Positions 35,991 through 48,652 of a DNA stretch of 64,000 nucleotides are shown piece by piece (positions within the stretch are counted from its first letter, which is position 1; each line of letters begins with the position of its first letter). Origin of the DNA: Primula veris (lineage: Eukaryota; Streptophyta; Magnoliopsida; Ericales; Primulaceae). Location: assembly GCA_963682055.1 (NCBI GenBank), contig OY821749.1:30387631-30451630 (forward strand), read 5' to 3'. The position numbers were made by a program, and so were the translations under genes. Below the pieces are notes generated by a model. The model did no database searches. It worked only from the letters and a program-made list of their open reading frames with translations, and was not told where the DNA came from.

Positions 35991-38900
35991 ATGGAATTAA
36001 TATTGGTCCGATTCCTCGTTCTTTTAGCATGCTTAGTTCCGACTATTGTTGAGGGCAGGGTTCGTCATTACAAGTTTAATGTAAGTACATGTTCTTGATT
36101 TTTGGAATATCCAACTTTGTATGTAACTTTTTCATTTTCTTCTTTTACTCCATTACATTATGAATGGAAACCGCTATGTATAGCTATTTACTGTCCAAAA
36201 TACATATGGAGAGGCTGAGCTATTTTCCATGCACATTTAGTACACATGCAAAAAATTTGAATTATATTTATATTTATTCTTTTCCTCTACTGTGGTTAAA
36301 TTTTTGTGTCAACAAGATAGAGTTTTGTGGTTTAATGTTATTAACAGAATGTCTTAATATAGTTTTAGTTTAATAACTTGAGAGTTTCATTCCTGTACAA
36401 ACCTTCCGTTTTACAAGCGATGCCCGACCATGTGAATCTCATCGCACCGGAGTAAATATATAAACTCAAAAGAACAGTTTCAAGTGCTATAATATTAACC
36501 AAAAATTCATTATTATCAGCATTATTAGATGTAGTATGTACCAATTTTGGGACGTCCAGTCACACACCATGACTGAGCTAATCTTCTCATAATAATTAGT
36601 ACTCATAAAAAAATGCAGATTTCATTTGAAATCCGTCCTTTAGTGAGTGCAAACTTTTATGGTGCAAACTTTATTGAGTGCAATTTCTTAGTAAAATTTA
36701 TTCTTTAAAAAATAAAATTATCCATTCGAATCTCTACTCATGCGCAGCATGCCCATATCTCAATAAATATTCAAGTACGTAACGTTTTATTCCTTATCTT
36801 TAATATTATAGATTTACAGGACTAACTAACTCACCTTAAATTATGTTATAAATATTTAAAGAGTAAATATTATATATCAAATATTGTAACTAGTACGTAA
36901 CGTTGCGGAAGGTAAACCAATGAAATACAATTGATTACCTCCATTTCTAAAAAAATGAAGTGAAGAAATCTTGTTAAGCAAATGGAAGGTGCACCTAAGA
37001 TCGATATAATTATAGCATTTTTTAATTAATCAAGTACTCTCTAAACGAATATCATGCTGAATTGCTGATTAATTGACTTTGATTAAATTAAAATCACGGT
37101 CCCCCGTAGTGTTGACTAAATTATGTCTGGTTCTTAGATTTTGAATTGCAACGGACCAATCTGGTGATACACTATTGATAAATTTAACAACACTCATTTT
37201 GTCATCAATATACAAAATGTCTATTAGACTATTACTATCATAATATTTTCTTGTGGTGAACAAATGACACTTGATCCACTTAAACAATAGTCGTGATAAA
37301 GAAAAAATCAGTTTTGTTGTCATGATAAGGACTAATTATAACTTTATTAAAAACTGGGAACTATTACTGTTTCATTTTAAACTATGAGGTCAAGTCTTTT
37401 TTTTTACTGTGTATGTTCATGCTCTAGTATTGTACTTCAATTTTGATACTATGATGGTTTACCTGCTTATAGGTGGTGATGAAAAATACGACTCGATTGT
37501 GCTCAAGCAAGCCTATTGTCACCGTTAATGGCCAGTTCCCGGGGCCGACTCTCTCCGCTAGAGAAGATGATACAGTGCTTATTAAAGTTGTTAATCATGT
37601 CAAATACAATGTTTCCATTCACTGGTGAGAACTTCAAGTTTGACGTTTTATCACAAATAATCTAACTCTCAAACTAGAATGAAATTAACATTAATAGGAA
37701 CTTGGTAATACAGTAACATGAGTTTTCGTGTTGTCATTTTTTTTTTTCTTCATGTTGTCCAGTTACCTTACCAAATCATATTAGCAGTGAGAACATAAAA
37801 CACTAAAAGATATTGCCAATATACCATCAGATTAGTAAGAGTTCTCTTGTGATTCCCTTAAATTAATTTAAAATAAACCTTACATTTTTAATAATTTTAG
37901 CAGCTACTTTTATACTTTTGTAAAAACTCAGTTTTCCTACCAATTCCCCATTCTTTTTACAAAATATGGTTTTATCTTGTATAAAGAGAAATGAACGAAG
38001 ATATGTTGATTTGTTGGTTTAAATAATTAATAAAAGGTGAATTATAATTATATATGAAGGAGACACGCATTCCCTTATAAACAAGTAGTATGTGTTATCT
38101 TAGTTTTAAGCTGAACCACCGTAGGATAGTTGATGCATTGAGTATTATTTTTATGATAGAATTCATAATTTTAAGGGGAAAATATCATTTGAGTGAATTG
38201 ATGCAGTTGTTCCAAGTGTTTGATGATATCTTGGTTTTTTTTTCCTAGTGAAATTTGCTGTTTTTTCACCAATAATTCAACTCTTAACTAGAATGAGAGT
38301 AACATTAATGGAAACTTGGAAATACCGTATCATGCTGTCCACTGATGAAAACTTCATATTTGCCGTTTTATCACCAATAATTCAACTCAAAACTAGATTG
38401 CAAATTAACATAAATGGCAACTTGGTAATACAGTATTATGTTGTCCACTGGCGAGGAATTCAAAATTGGCCGTTTTATCACCAATCATTTAACTCTAAAC
38501 TAGAATGAAAGAACATAAATTGCAACTTGGTAATATCATGTTGTCCCACTGAACTTGGTTCATAATAGACTCATATTCATATATATAACTTCCATGTAAA
38601 TAGATAAAATTGATTCATTGTTTATTTTCTCAATTATATATCCCTTGAACGAATTTCTCTCAGTTGGCACGTTAAATCTTTAATCATTATATGCAAAATG
38701 AGGAAACTGTACATAAGGCATGTTTGGTTACAATATTAGGCGTATCATCTTTATTAATCAGTTTACAAGCTGTTTTTTTTTTTTGTTAAAGAAAGTCTAA
38801 TTTGAAGCATATTTAATGTATAAAACTTTTTTTTCCTCAAGACTCACTTGTCGGCTAATATATATAATTAGCGTAAAAGTTGCAGCCAAACAACCCTCGA

Positions 38901-41521
38901 TCACATATTGTGCTGAGCAAGACCTTGAATCCTCGATTAAAAATTAGGTGTATGCCACCATTAATATGTTCTTGTTAACATTTCACTGAAATAACCACCT
39001 TATTTATATTTTAATTGTATTAGGCATGGTATTCGACAACTTAGAACCGGATGGGCTGATGGACCTGCATACATCACCCAGTGTCCGATCCAGCCAGGAC
39101 AAAGCTACGTATATAATTTCACTATAACTGGGCAACGTGGCACGCTCCTTTGGCATGCACACATCTTGTGGCTCAGAGCGACGGTCCATGGTGCTATTGT
39201 AGTGTTACCGAAGCTAGGTGTACCGTACCCCTTTCCCAAGCCCCACAAGGAAGCTGTTGTCATATTAGGTGAGAACTCAAAAACAACTTTCTTTTAGGGG
39301 CAATATTATCTATCCATGTAGATAATTCCGAACTTATGTCTCATCGTGAATTTTCATAATTAATCAGTTTAGAAGTGTACATATACATATAAAAGTTGAA
39401 CTCAATATATTTCACAGTAAGTTTCAATCCAAAATCAATTTAGTGATTCTTGAAATGCAATCTAATGTTTTTGTATTTTTAATAATGGCTATACCTGGGA
39501 TTGTAAGATTCTTACTCGGTATGATTGTCGAAAACTTTGCAGCTGAATGGTGGAAGTCGGACACGGAGGCAGTAGTCAATGAAGCTTTGAAGTCGGGGTT
39601 GGCTCCGAACGTGTCTGATGCTCATACAATAAATGGTCATCCAGGGCCAGTATCTAAATGTTCTTCCACAGGTATAATAATATACGTACATACGTACACA
39701 TAATCAAGGACCGATAGCAACTTCCCACTTGAATTTGTAGCATAACATATAATGGTTAAATTTCGATGGGCGAAAGAATCGATAATGTCCCTCTAAAAAA
39801 TGACATGATCTTTAGAATTATAGCATAAGCATAATATAACATTTACACCGGGAACAACGTAAATTTCTATCTTCTAGTACTTGTTACAGTTAGAAAAAAA
39901 ATTAGTACTAGTAGTGATCGTGGCAGCTTCATATCTGCTAATTATTATCAATTGCTAATCGGCTTAGTTTAATCGTCAGGTGGATTCTCGTTAAGCGTGG
40001 AAAATGGGAAATCATATTTGCTACGCATCATCAACGCCGCACTCAATGAAGAACTTTTTTTCAAGATTGCAGGACATTCTCTCACCGTGGTCGAAGTAGA
40101 CGCCACATATGTAAAACCATTCACAACCGACATTATAGTAATTGCCCCTGGCCAAACAACAAACGCGATAATAACAGCGAATCAAGGTTCGGGAAAGTAT
40201 ATGATTGCCACGTCACCATTCATGGACGCTCCTATAGCGGTCGATAACAACACAGCCACAGCTACCGTCCACTATACCGGCTCACTTTCCACTTCCCTCA
40301 CCACATTTACCAAACCGCCCCCGAAAAACGCTACTCCTATTTTTACCAACTTCGTAAGAGCCTTAAAAAGTCTAAATTCAAAAAAATACCCAGCGAATGT
40401 CCCATTAAAAATTAACCACTCTCTTTTTTTCACAGTAAGTCTAGGGATTAACCCGTGTCCTAGTTGTAAAGCGGGTAATGGTAGCCGAGTTGTCGCTGGT
40501 ATAAACAATGTCACGTTTGTTATGCCTAAGACGGCTCTTCTTCAAGCACATTATTTTAATACTAAGGGAGTTTACACGACGGATTTTCCGGCTAACCCTC
40601 CATTTAAATATAATTACACGGGGACCCAGCCGACTAATTTTCAAACTACAAAAGGTACCAGGCTTTATAAATTAGCATATAATGACACGGTTCAACTCAT
40701 TCTACAAGACACGGGTATGATAGCTCCCGAAAACCATCCCATCCATCTACACGGGTTCAATTTTTTCGTGGTGGGAAGAGGAATTGGAAATTATAACGCG
40801 AAAGCGGATCCTAAGAATTTTAATCTTGTTGATCCGGTTGAGAGGAACACGATAGGAGTACCAGCTGGTGGATGGGTTGCAATTCGATTCAGAGCTGATA
40901 ATCCAGGTAAAAAAAAAAACTTGGGAATCAGTACTCATTACTTATATTATATATGGGTCATGACCTTATAAATTAAGTTTTTAAAGACTGATTTGGTTTT
41001 CATAGTTTGTATCAAAACATTAATATTTTAGTAAATCACAATTTTTTGGAAAGCTTGACATGTTGGGTCTACAATTTATTTAGAAGAGTTAGGATTGTGT
41101 TTTCATACGAATGATTTCTTAAACTAAATTACCATTGTTATCATATTAAAAGATGGTACAAATCACTTACTAAATAAAAAGAAGTTTTTCTTTTTCTTTT
41201 TTTCCAATCATTTGATAACACACCATATGGTAGTGACCAAACTCTGTCAAATCTTTCAAAACTTGTGGAACAGTTTTGTCTAGAATGAAAGTGCCACAGG
41301 ACCAAACACTAGAGTATGCTTTTATTAACCATTTTCAAAACTAAATCTTGAAATTATTATTAGTCTAATTTAATTTGCTTGTAATTGTAGGTGTTTGGTT
41401 CATGCACTGCCATTTGGAAGTCCACACAACATGGGGGCTAAAAATGGCCTTTTTAGTGGACAATGGGAAAGGCCCAAATCAATCTGTATTGCCACCTCCA
41501 AAAGACTTGCCAAAATGTTAA
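35991..41521 (+). CDS. LAC: laccase (multicopper oxidase), 6 exons, LAC4/LAC10-type
   Basis: Exons: 35991-36080, 37473-37624, 39024-39268, 39543-39671, 39980-40906, 41391-41521. The join is in frame and gives 557 residues. Laccases are secreted blue copper enzymes that oxidise monolignols to radicals in lignifying walls. Visible: a signal peptide (about residues 1-22, [20 protein letters not shown]); copper site 1 SIHWHGIRQ, split by the exon 2/3 junction; site 2 [14 protein letters not shown]; site 3 [10 protein letters not shown]; site 4 [14 protein letters not shown], with Leu at the axial position (high-potential type). NxT/NxS glycosylation sites are plentiful and the C-terminus is DLPKC, as usual. 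The six-exon structure is the common plant laccase pattern. Overall wording is close to Arabidopsis LAC4/LAC17/LAC10, and synteny favours LAC4/LAC10. Exon 4 begins AEWW where GEWW is typical, a mild change. Confidence 0.93.
37620..38546 (+). repeat. minisatellite of about 105 bp in laccase intron 2 derived from the exon 2 junction
   Basis: The real exon 2 end and the start of intron 2 (37620-37735) are echoed by degenerate copies at about 38246-38339, 38340-38445 and 38446-38546. Shared words are cgttttatcaccaataattcaact, aactagaatg, attaacattaatgg and aacttggtaatac (each run under 25 bases with changes). The junction cactg|gtgag appears as cactg|atgaa at 38340 and cactg|gcgag at 38446. Confidence 0.8.
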
Positions 41522-44288
41522 CATACAGATACAGGAAAATGAAAGAAAAACTTCTTTATTTTCTACCTAGAAAAATACTACATGTTTGTTTTTTTAAAGT
41601 AAACGGACAAATAGGAAAGTTAATAAAAATAGAGAAAAGGATGAGCAATCACATTTCTTAAGTTTTTATTTTTGTGCAGGATTGTGTGTATTGAATGATA
41701 TGAACAATTATTTCTTTTGATTCTTATACAAGTTCTAAATAATTTCAATTATTATAGCTTTTCGCACTTCATCCAATTTGGAATATGTAGGTATTTTCGG
41801 TAAATCGTATTTGTTAGGGTGATGATTAAATTGTGCTCATTGTCGTAAACTTCTCACTTTTATTTTAGTTATACCATTTTATAGTACTATATAAGAAAAC
41901 ATTATTTACGGCGTAAAAGTACGTCAAAATATACTTAAACTTACATTTACATATTTAGCTAGATGTGTTTTCGTATAAGACTTATAATGTGGAACGGGAG
42001 GGTAAACAATCGATGAGGGTTTATCCTTGATTGGAAAGATGTCTCTAAAGCTGTACAACCGAACAAATCAAAGATAGATTTCTCAAAAACCTGATGTGAC
42101 GAAAATGGGTGTATTAGTTATGAATATGTTGTTATTCATAAACCAATATATATCACGTACACTTTTATTATAATGTACTTGTTTGTTTATATTTGCGATC
42201 TTGTAACTATACGGGGAATATTTATTATTTCCATATAAACAACGCTAATTGCAAAGCCTTACAAGCTGTACCGACATGATACTGATTCATTCAATTATTT
42301 GAGCTTTAGTTATACATAAAGAAATAACAGGAATCTTTCCGTTTTCGGAAAATTTCACTCTAATATTCAACTGCATGTCACTTTCATTCCCAATACTATA
42401 AGTCAGGGTTGAAGTTCTGTAAAACATATTTAATGGAGTTTTGTAATTTCCAATACAATCTCACTTGATTTGGTGATGCATTTTAAGGGGCTGAAAATCG
42501 GTTGCGAGTCCGGTGCGAGTATAACGTCGTCGCAACGTATGCATTAGTATCCTGAGAATTCTCTTAAATGAAAAAGAGAGTCAAATTGTTTAATAGAATT
42601 GCTTTTTTCCTAATAGAACCCAAACAAACAAATTAAGAGTGTGTATATATATAATGGTTTATGTAAATTTGCATTTATTTGTTTAACTCAAACAAATTCA
42701 GGAATAAAGTACAAATTCATAAAAGAGAGTCCAATGTCACTAGTTGGTTAATTTGTTTAATGTCAATAGAAATTAAAAAAAATATATCGATACTAGTAAT
42801 CATGTACGGCGCAATAAAAATATATAAAATAGATATACTAGTAATCATGTGGATAATAAAAAAATATATAGTCTAATATTTAAAATAATAATTAGTTGTT
42901 AAAAAGGAATAAATAATTTTATTAGTTTTTATTTTTTATATTTTTATGGAAGTATGGTATTATTGTAATTAATATAACACTACAAAAAATACCCAAATCG
43001 CGACGGTATTTTTTGTTACGGGCTTATTAGCGACGGTTTTTGTGACGGTTTTATGACAGTTTAGTCAATTTACGATAGATTTGTGACAGATTTTAAAATT
43101 AGTGACAGTCTTATAACTTTTGACTCTCACTAAATCAAAGATTATTTTGTAATGTAAAGATGTAGGGGTATTTTTAAAAAAAAATGTTAAATTGAACAGT
43201 CTCATTTGACTTGAATTTGATTATTATAATAGAACGATGAAATAGATTTTTTTTATTTTTTTTTTAGAATAGATTTAAATTGAATTTAATTAAGTGCAAA
43301 TTGAAAGCAATGAAAAGTTTACTGCAAATACTTTGACATGTCATGGTTGTAGTGGCTAAAAAAAATAAGTAAACGAACGACCAATCAAGTTGCGCGTGAT
43401 TATTATTATATGGCTTTACAGGCTACACCTATTAATGTAGCTAGTACAGTTGTGCTCCAATAATAAAATAGTTGCTACTATTTTTTAATGGTAACACTAA
43501 TTAAATAGAAAAGTTTATTTTGGATGGTATGGAGTGAGATTGAAGGAAACCAACCAGGGAAAGGAATTTATTTTTATTTTTTTTAAAGTAGAGATTATAT
43601 TAATTTGAGTCCATCAAAATAAGATATCACATATGGTCAGTCAAAACTAAGGAATTAAACGAATTTACATTACCTTTCGTTTATTTAGCTAAATAGTGCG
43701 TAACACCGACCTAACTTGAAAATAAGTTTTATGGGAAAATACAGTGGAAACAACTAAGCATTTTTTTAATGAATGACTGTATAGGTGGAGCTAACCACTA
43801 TTCGTTACTGTTGTTTAACAATGCCATTTGAAAGCAACCCTTCCCTTTGTTTCCATAAGATGCTACAAAAACAATGAAAATTAAGACAAAAGAAAAAAAA
43901 AATTAAAGAAAAAAACAGCAATTATAAATACACCATTATATGTTTTTAGAATATCTTATTGTTGCATTTTTAAATTAAAAATCCTCCAAGTGAAACCTGT
44001 CTCATTGATATGGCAAGTTATTTTTTAGTGCCTTCTTGACCTAATTAACTCAACTTCAACTTGTTTATGTGTTTTCTTAGTGACAACATAGCATACGCCA
44101 TACAGTAATATTAATCTCATATTTTGTGTCATTGTGTGTCTATTTAACTTGAAGGACCTAACTTATGGACGTCATGTATATGTATGTACTAAAAAAAACA
44201 ATATGAACAAATAAAGTTTAAAATGAAATATCTTGCAATTAAACTATATACAGTACTTGGCTGCCGACTTACTGTTATAAGATCTTTA

Positions 44289-44353
44289 TGCTTTAATTAA
44301 TGCATAAAGCAGTAACTAGTCTTAATTACTGTAACTAGTCTTAATTACTGTAA
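44289..44353. repeat. short direct repeat and palindrome
   Basis: taactagtcttaattactg occurs twice head-to-tail (about 44312-44350), next to the palindrome-like atgctttaattaatgcat. Confidence 0.7.
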
Positions 44354-44607
44354 TAAACAATGCAAATGCATGACCTATAAAGTACTTTTTTATAGTAATT
44401 TGTACGTATAATTGGTACGAAACTATGGACCCAAAAAATGAAAAATAAAATAAAGATGATCGAACGCTTGCTAACATGTCTATCAGTTTTTCTTTTCTTT
44501 TGACATTAATTTTCCATACTTGTGTTCTACGGAGTATTTAATTACAAATGGAGTTATGGTGACCCTTAGACTACGTGAAAGGCTAATTTAATAACAACCG
44601 ATTCTGT

Positions 44608-45370
44608 CAGGCTTGTAAGTCGACAACGTGAAACCGTTAATCTGATCCAGACCGCATGATTTGGATCGGATTGGTCCGGACTCGAACTTGAATGGATTGG
44701 AGACTCGAAAAAAACAATACCGTTTATAATGGATCGGACTTGGACTCAATATCTCAAATCCGATCCAACCCGTCCAATCCGGATCGTTAGATCTGTTTCG
44801 GAACGTTAGACAGTTTAACCCGTATAATATTTTAAATTATAATTTTATTAATTTTACAAATCATAACTAATGATCTAGATCTCCTTATTTTACTACTCAT
44901 AGATTATAGTTTTTATTTTTATAGTTTTTATATAATTGAAGATATGATCATATCTTACAAAAATATATATTATTTCCTTAGTTTTATTTGTAATGTATCA
45001 AACGTGATACTAGTGAAACACTAGTGGTAGCACTATATTTTGGAATTTTCTTAGAACAATTGTTTTTTTTAAGCTGATATTGCGATTTGAATTTTTTTGA
45101 GAATAAATGGTTTGTTTATTTGTTTGTTCAATTGGTTTGTCTTTTATTTCGTTATTTAAGTTGATAAATATGTGTTTTGTAACAGTAAATACGGTCCAAA
45201 CTGTCGAGACCGATTATGAGACCAAATCAGTCCAAACCATACGGATTGGTCTGGATTGGACTTAAATTTTAAAATGGTCTGGATCGGATTCATTTTTCAG
45301 AGACCGTCACTAACGGATTGAATGTTTTTCTAGCTTAAATTCGTCCAATCCCGACCGTTTACACCCCTAA
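44608..45370. mobile_element. hAT-like MITE nested in the CACTA-like element
   Basis: The right end reads ccgtttacacccctaa, the complement of a taggggtgt-type terminus common in plant hAT elements. The left end near caggcttgtaagtcg is degenerate. Both subterminal parts are rich in ggatcggattgg/ggtctggattgg words, and the middle is AT-rich. There is no coding. Confidence 0.4.
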
Positions 45371-45600
45371 TCTGGGTGATATTGAATAGGAAAGACTAGC
45401 AATTTCATTTATGTTTTGGGCCACTTAACAGTGATAAAATATATACTGAGCAAAATGCAATAACTCCAAATTAAGGAACTTTCCCAACTACAAAAAAATA
45501 AAAATAAAATAAGGAATGACTAGTAATTGTTTAATTAGACTGGTTTAGAGTTGTAAATTTTTGAATTTAATAGTCGGTTCAGATATTATAATCTCCCGTG

Positions 45601-45604
<4 letters not shown>

Positions 45605-45648
<44 letters not shown>
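45605..45648. repeat. (AT)n microsatellite
   Basis: Uninterrupted at-dinucleotide run of about 22 units. Confidence 0.95.
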
Positions 45649-45655
<7 letters not shown>

Positions 45656-45748
45656 AGCATTACCAAAATCTCGTCTTTAATTACTCGACTCAAAGAAATG
45701 GTATTAGTGAATTACTATAATTAATATTTTAGAACATATATACAAAAA

Positions 45749-45850
45749 ATATGTTTAGCCAATATTTAGACCATTTTACAACACATCAAATATGTTTAAC
45801 CAAACCATTTTATAACACACATCAAATATGTTTAACCAATATTTAGAGCC
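45749..45850. repeat. about 42-bp tandem repeat, 2.5 copies
   Basis: atatgttta(g/a)ccaa starts three successive units that share accattttacaacacatcaa with small changes. Confidence 0.75.
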
Positions 45851-46491
45851 ACCGGTTAGGTTTCCGTTTCCCCATTAAGTAGAAAAATATTATTTCCTCT
45901 TTTTCAAAATGTAAATCCAGTATACTATTTTGTATTGTTCCACAATATAAATCCATTTTACTAAAATAGGAAAAAATCTTATGTAAAATTACATATTTAC
46001 TTCATACTTTTAAGTTTGTAGGAGAATGTGCATTAGTAAAAATAGAGTAAAAATGAAAAAAAAGTGTAAAAAATATGTAATGACTATGTTTAATTTGGGG
46101 TTTTTAGTAATGAACTTATATTTTTGAATGAGAGTTAATAATTATTTTTAGAATATTTTGACTGGACACATGGCCTAATTTCGACCATTAAGTCAAACAT
46201 TAACAGATAAGCTCTCCAATGCCCTGGTACTTTGTACTTTTTCAGTTGAAAGCTAAAAGCCAATTAAGTAATAATTAATTAGCTCATGGTGTTAACCTCA
46301 TTGTTTAACCTTTCTTAAGATTTTCGTAGCCTTTTAAAAATGGGGTAACTGCTAGTTGCAGCAGCCTTTTTATAATATGCATAAAGCAACTTTCTGGATA
46401 AATAAAATAAGGGAATTTTAAAGATGAAACAGTGAATATATGGGTCCACAATTCACATGCTAATTGCTAGATGCATTTGCATTTTGGATTG

Positions 46492-46847
46492 GAGCATCGT
46501 CTCCCTTACATCAAAAGATATATTTTTTTAAAATTTTAATAATTATACTATAAAAATTGACATAAATTAATAATCTTATAAATTTCATAAATTTCATAAA
46601 ACACAAAATTTAACAAGAAATATATATGATTCGCTTGATGAATATAATGGTAATAAAATATCATGAGGTCTACATTTTTGTAGTTGAAATTTTTTTATAA
46701 TTATTAAATGATAAAAAAAAAAATACAGGGTTATTATAAGAAAATTAATAAGTAAGCTGAAATTTTGTGTAAATGTAAACGGTTCCTTAAAAGATATAAA
46801 ATATGTTAGTTTTAAGCAAATGATTAAGGTTACTGATGCGGTTGCTC
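46492..46847. mobile_element. Tourist-like MITE, copy 2 of a pair
   Basis: 356 bp from gagcatcgtctcc to gcggttgctc, followed by tta and preceded by ttg (a degenerate 3-bp target duplication). The interior is collinear with the element at 33819. It lies inside the CACTA-like element, so it inserted later or was carried along. Confidence 0.6.
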
Positions 46848-47738
46848 TTATACACACAATACTAATTTGTCTAATTATACCCTGATTAAACTTGGATTTT
46901 GGTGTCCCTCAATTAACATATGTTTTTCTGTGTTTCATTTGGAAAAAAAAATACTCCATGAAAATGCATCTTGGAAATTTTGTGACACAGTTCAGAAAGT
47001 AATATTCAAGAACGGCGCCTAAACAAGGTGTTTAGTTTGCACTCAATCTATCCTTCCTTTTGAGCCATTCTAGGCAAGGGGATGAGCTAGGTGACGGGCG
47101 AAGACCTTCGTATTTTGAAAAAACAAATTTTTATATTATATCATGAAATAGTAATTTAGCTTCTCATATTATTATTTTTAAAATTCAGCCCCCTCCACTA
47201 CCAATTCTCCCTCCGCCATTAAGCGCATATATTCCTTTCTTTTCTACTTGAAAATATTAGTGTAAAAAGTACAGGTGCACCACACAAGTTCATTGTGTCA
47301 AATCTCAAAAAATAATTAAACTACAACTATTAATCAAGAGAAAATATATTAGATGATTTTGATTAAGCAATAATGCTAAATACTTGAAATTTGTTTGCTA
47401 CCAAACATTTAGTACAAAATAATATTGATTATGTGAGAGTCAAAATCTGTCATAAATTGACTATACTGTCACAAAACTGTCATAAATTGACGGTAATGTC
47501 ATAAACTCGTCACAATTTCCGTACTATTAAGCTCGTCACAAAAAAACCGTCACAATTCTCGTAATACATACGTAATACACAAATATTACACTGGTTGATA
47601 CTCCGTAATATATGAAAAATATATAGAATTGGTGAGATTGTTTTCTATTTGTTGAGTTTTGAGACTATTGTAAAACTTGTGTTTTTCAAGTTGAAAGAGA
47701 AGAATCCATATGTACAGTATTGAGAGAAATCCATATGT

Positions 47739-47942
47739 AGGGTATGAAATTTTAAAATTAGTGTATGAACTTTTAAAATTAGGGTATAGAGTTTTAAAAT
47801 TCGGGTATTAAGTTTTGAAATTAGGATATAAAGTTTTATAATTAGGATATGAACTCTTTTTTAGATATTTGATTGTGATTTAGAACATCTAGGGTATGAA
47901 ATTTTAAAATTACGGTACGACGTTTTATAATTAACATATGAA
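47739..47942. repeat. 21-bp tandem repeat array
   Basis: About six head-to-tail units of agggtatgaaattttaaaatt with substitutions (47739 to about 47855), a short interruption, then two or three more (about 47890-47942). Confidence 0.85.
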
Positions 47943-47965
47943 CAATTTATGAGTTTTTAGTCATT

Positions 47966-48102
47966 TTTAGAGAGAGATATGTGATTAGCGCGTGTTATAA
48001 AGAGATGCGATTATCGTGTGTTAGAGAGATATGTGCGATTAGAGAGAGAGTTGAGGTTAGAGAGAAAAAGATGTGGGACAATGGTCTGATTAGAATTAGA
48101 GA

Positions 48103-48139
<37 letters not shown>

Positions 48140-48215
48140 TTTGATAATTTAAATTATTATGGTATGTTTTTGATAATTTAAATTATTAGTGTATGTTTTT
48201 GTTAATATAATAGGG
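47966..48215. repeat. compound tandem repeats: about 27-bp units, (AT)n, then 29-bp units
   Basis: agagatatgtg(c)gattag-type units with a (g)cgtgttag variant (47966 to about 48060), an (at) run at 48107-48136, and then gtttttgataatttaaatt repeated about 2.4 times at a 29-bp period (48137-48215). It directly follows the 21-bp array and looks like one unstable block. Confidence 0.75.
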
Positions 48216-48287
48216 ATATGATATATTTACGTTAATTACCCATAAAGTTAATATACTTTCATTTGAATTATGTACTCTTTATTGTTA

Positions 48288-48652
48288 GAGCACCTACTAC
48301 AAATTGTGTTGTTATATCTATTGTTAATTAAAAATGTTAGCTAACAATATAATTTTGACTTCCCATTAGTTGTGTTATAGTGTGTGTTAACTTTAATTGT
48401 TATTACTTGATGACATGGTAAAAAAGTCTATACACACACACAATTAACTGATATTTCTCACGTATATCTTTTATATCTGTTATTTATTTTCTCGCAGCAC
48501 CTATCCATAGTACTGTATTTTGAATAATTAATTTTTAGTTAAAATAGATAACATTGTTAAAATTAAAACTAAAGTGGATGTTTAACTTAATATACATATG
48601 TGTTTAAATGATGATATGTCACTAATTAATAATAAAAATATTACATATGCTC
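48288..48652. mobile_element. Tourist-like MITE with TTA target duplication
   Basis: 365 bp with short inverted tips gagcac.../...atgctc, flanked by TTA on both sides (48285-48287 and 48653-48655), the target preference of PIF/Harbinger (Tourist) MITEs. The interior is AT-rich and differs from the 33819/46492 pair. Confidence 0.65.

Larger units (their letters stand above)
42978..47593. mobile_element. CACTA-like non-autonomous element with long inverted ends
   Basis: The left end starts CACTACAAAAAAT, the classical En/Spm (CACTA) terminus, followed by gcgacggttttt/gtgacgg subterminal words. The left 153 bp (42978-43130, ending ttgactctcac) and the right 160 bp (47433-47593, beginning gtgagagtca) are imperfect reverse complements with several matching blocks (for example gtgacggttttt, tagtcaattta, tgtgacag). 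The extreme right tip is eroded and no 3-bp target duplication is clear. The interior encodes no transposase that I can see and contains other repeats. Confidence 0.65.

Noticed and set aside
38248..38508. 86-codon open frame inside laccase intron 2
   Set aside because: It is the tandemly copied intron sequence read through; no protein similarity.
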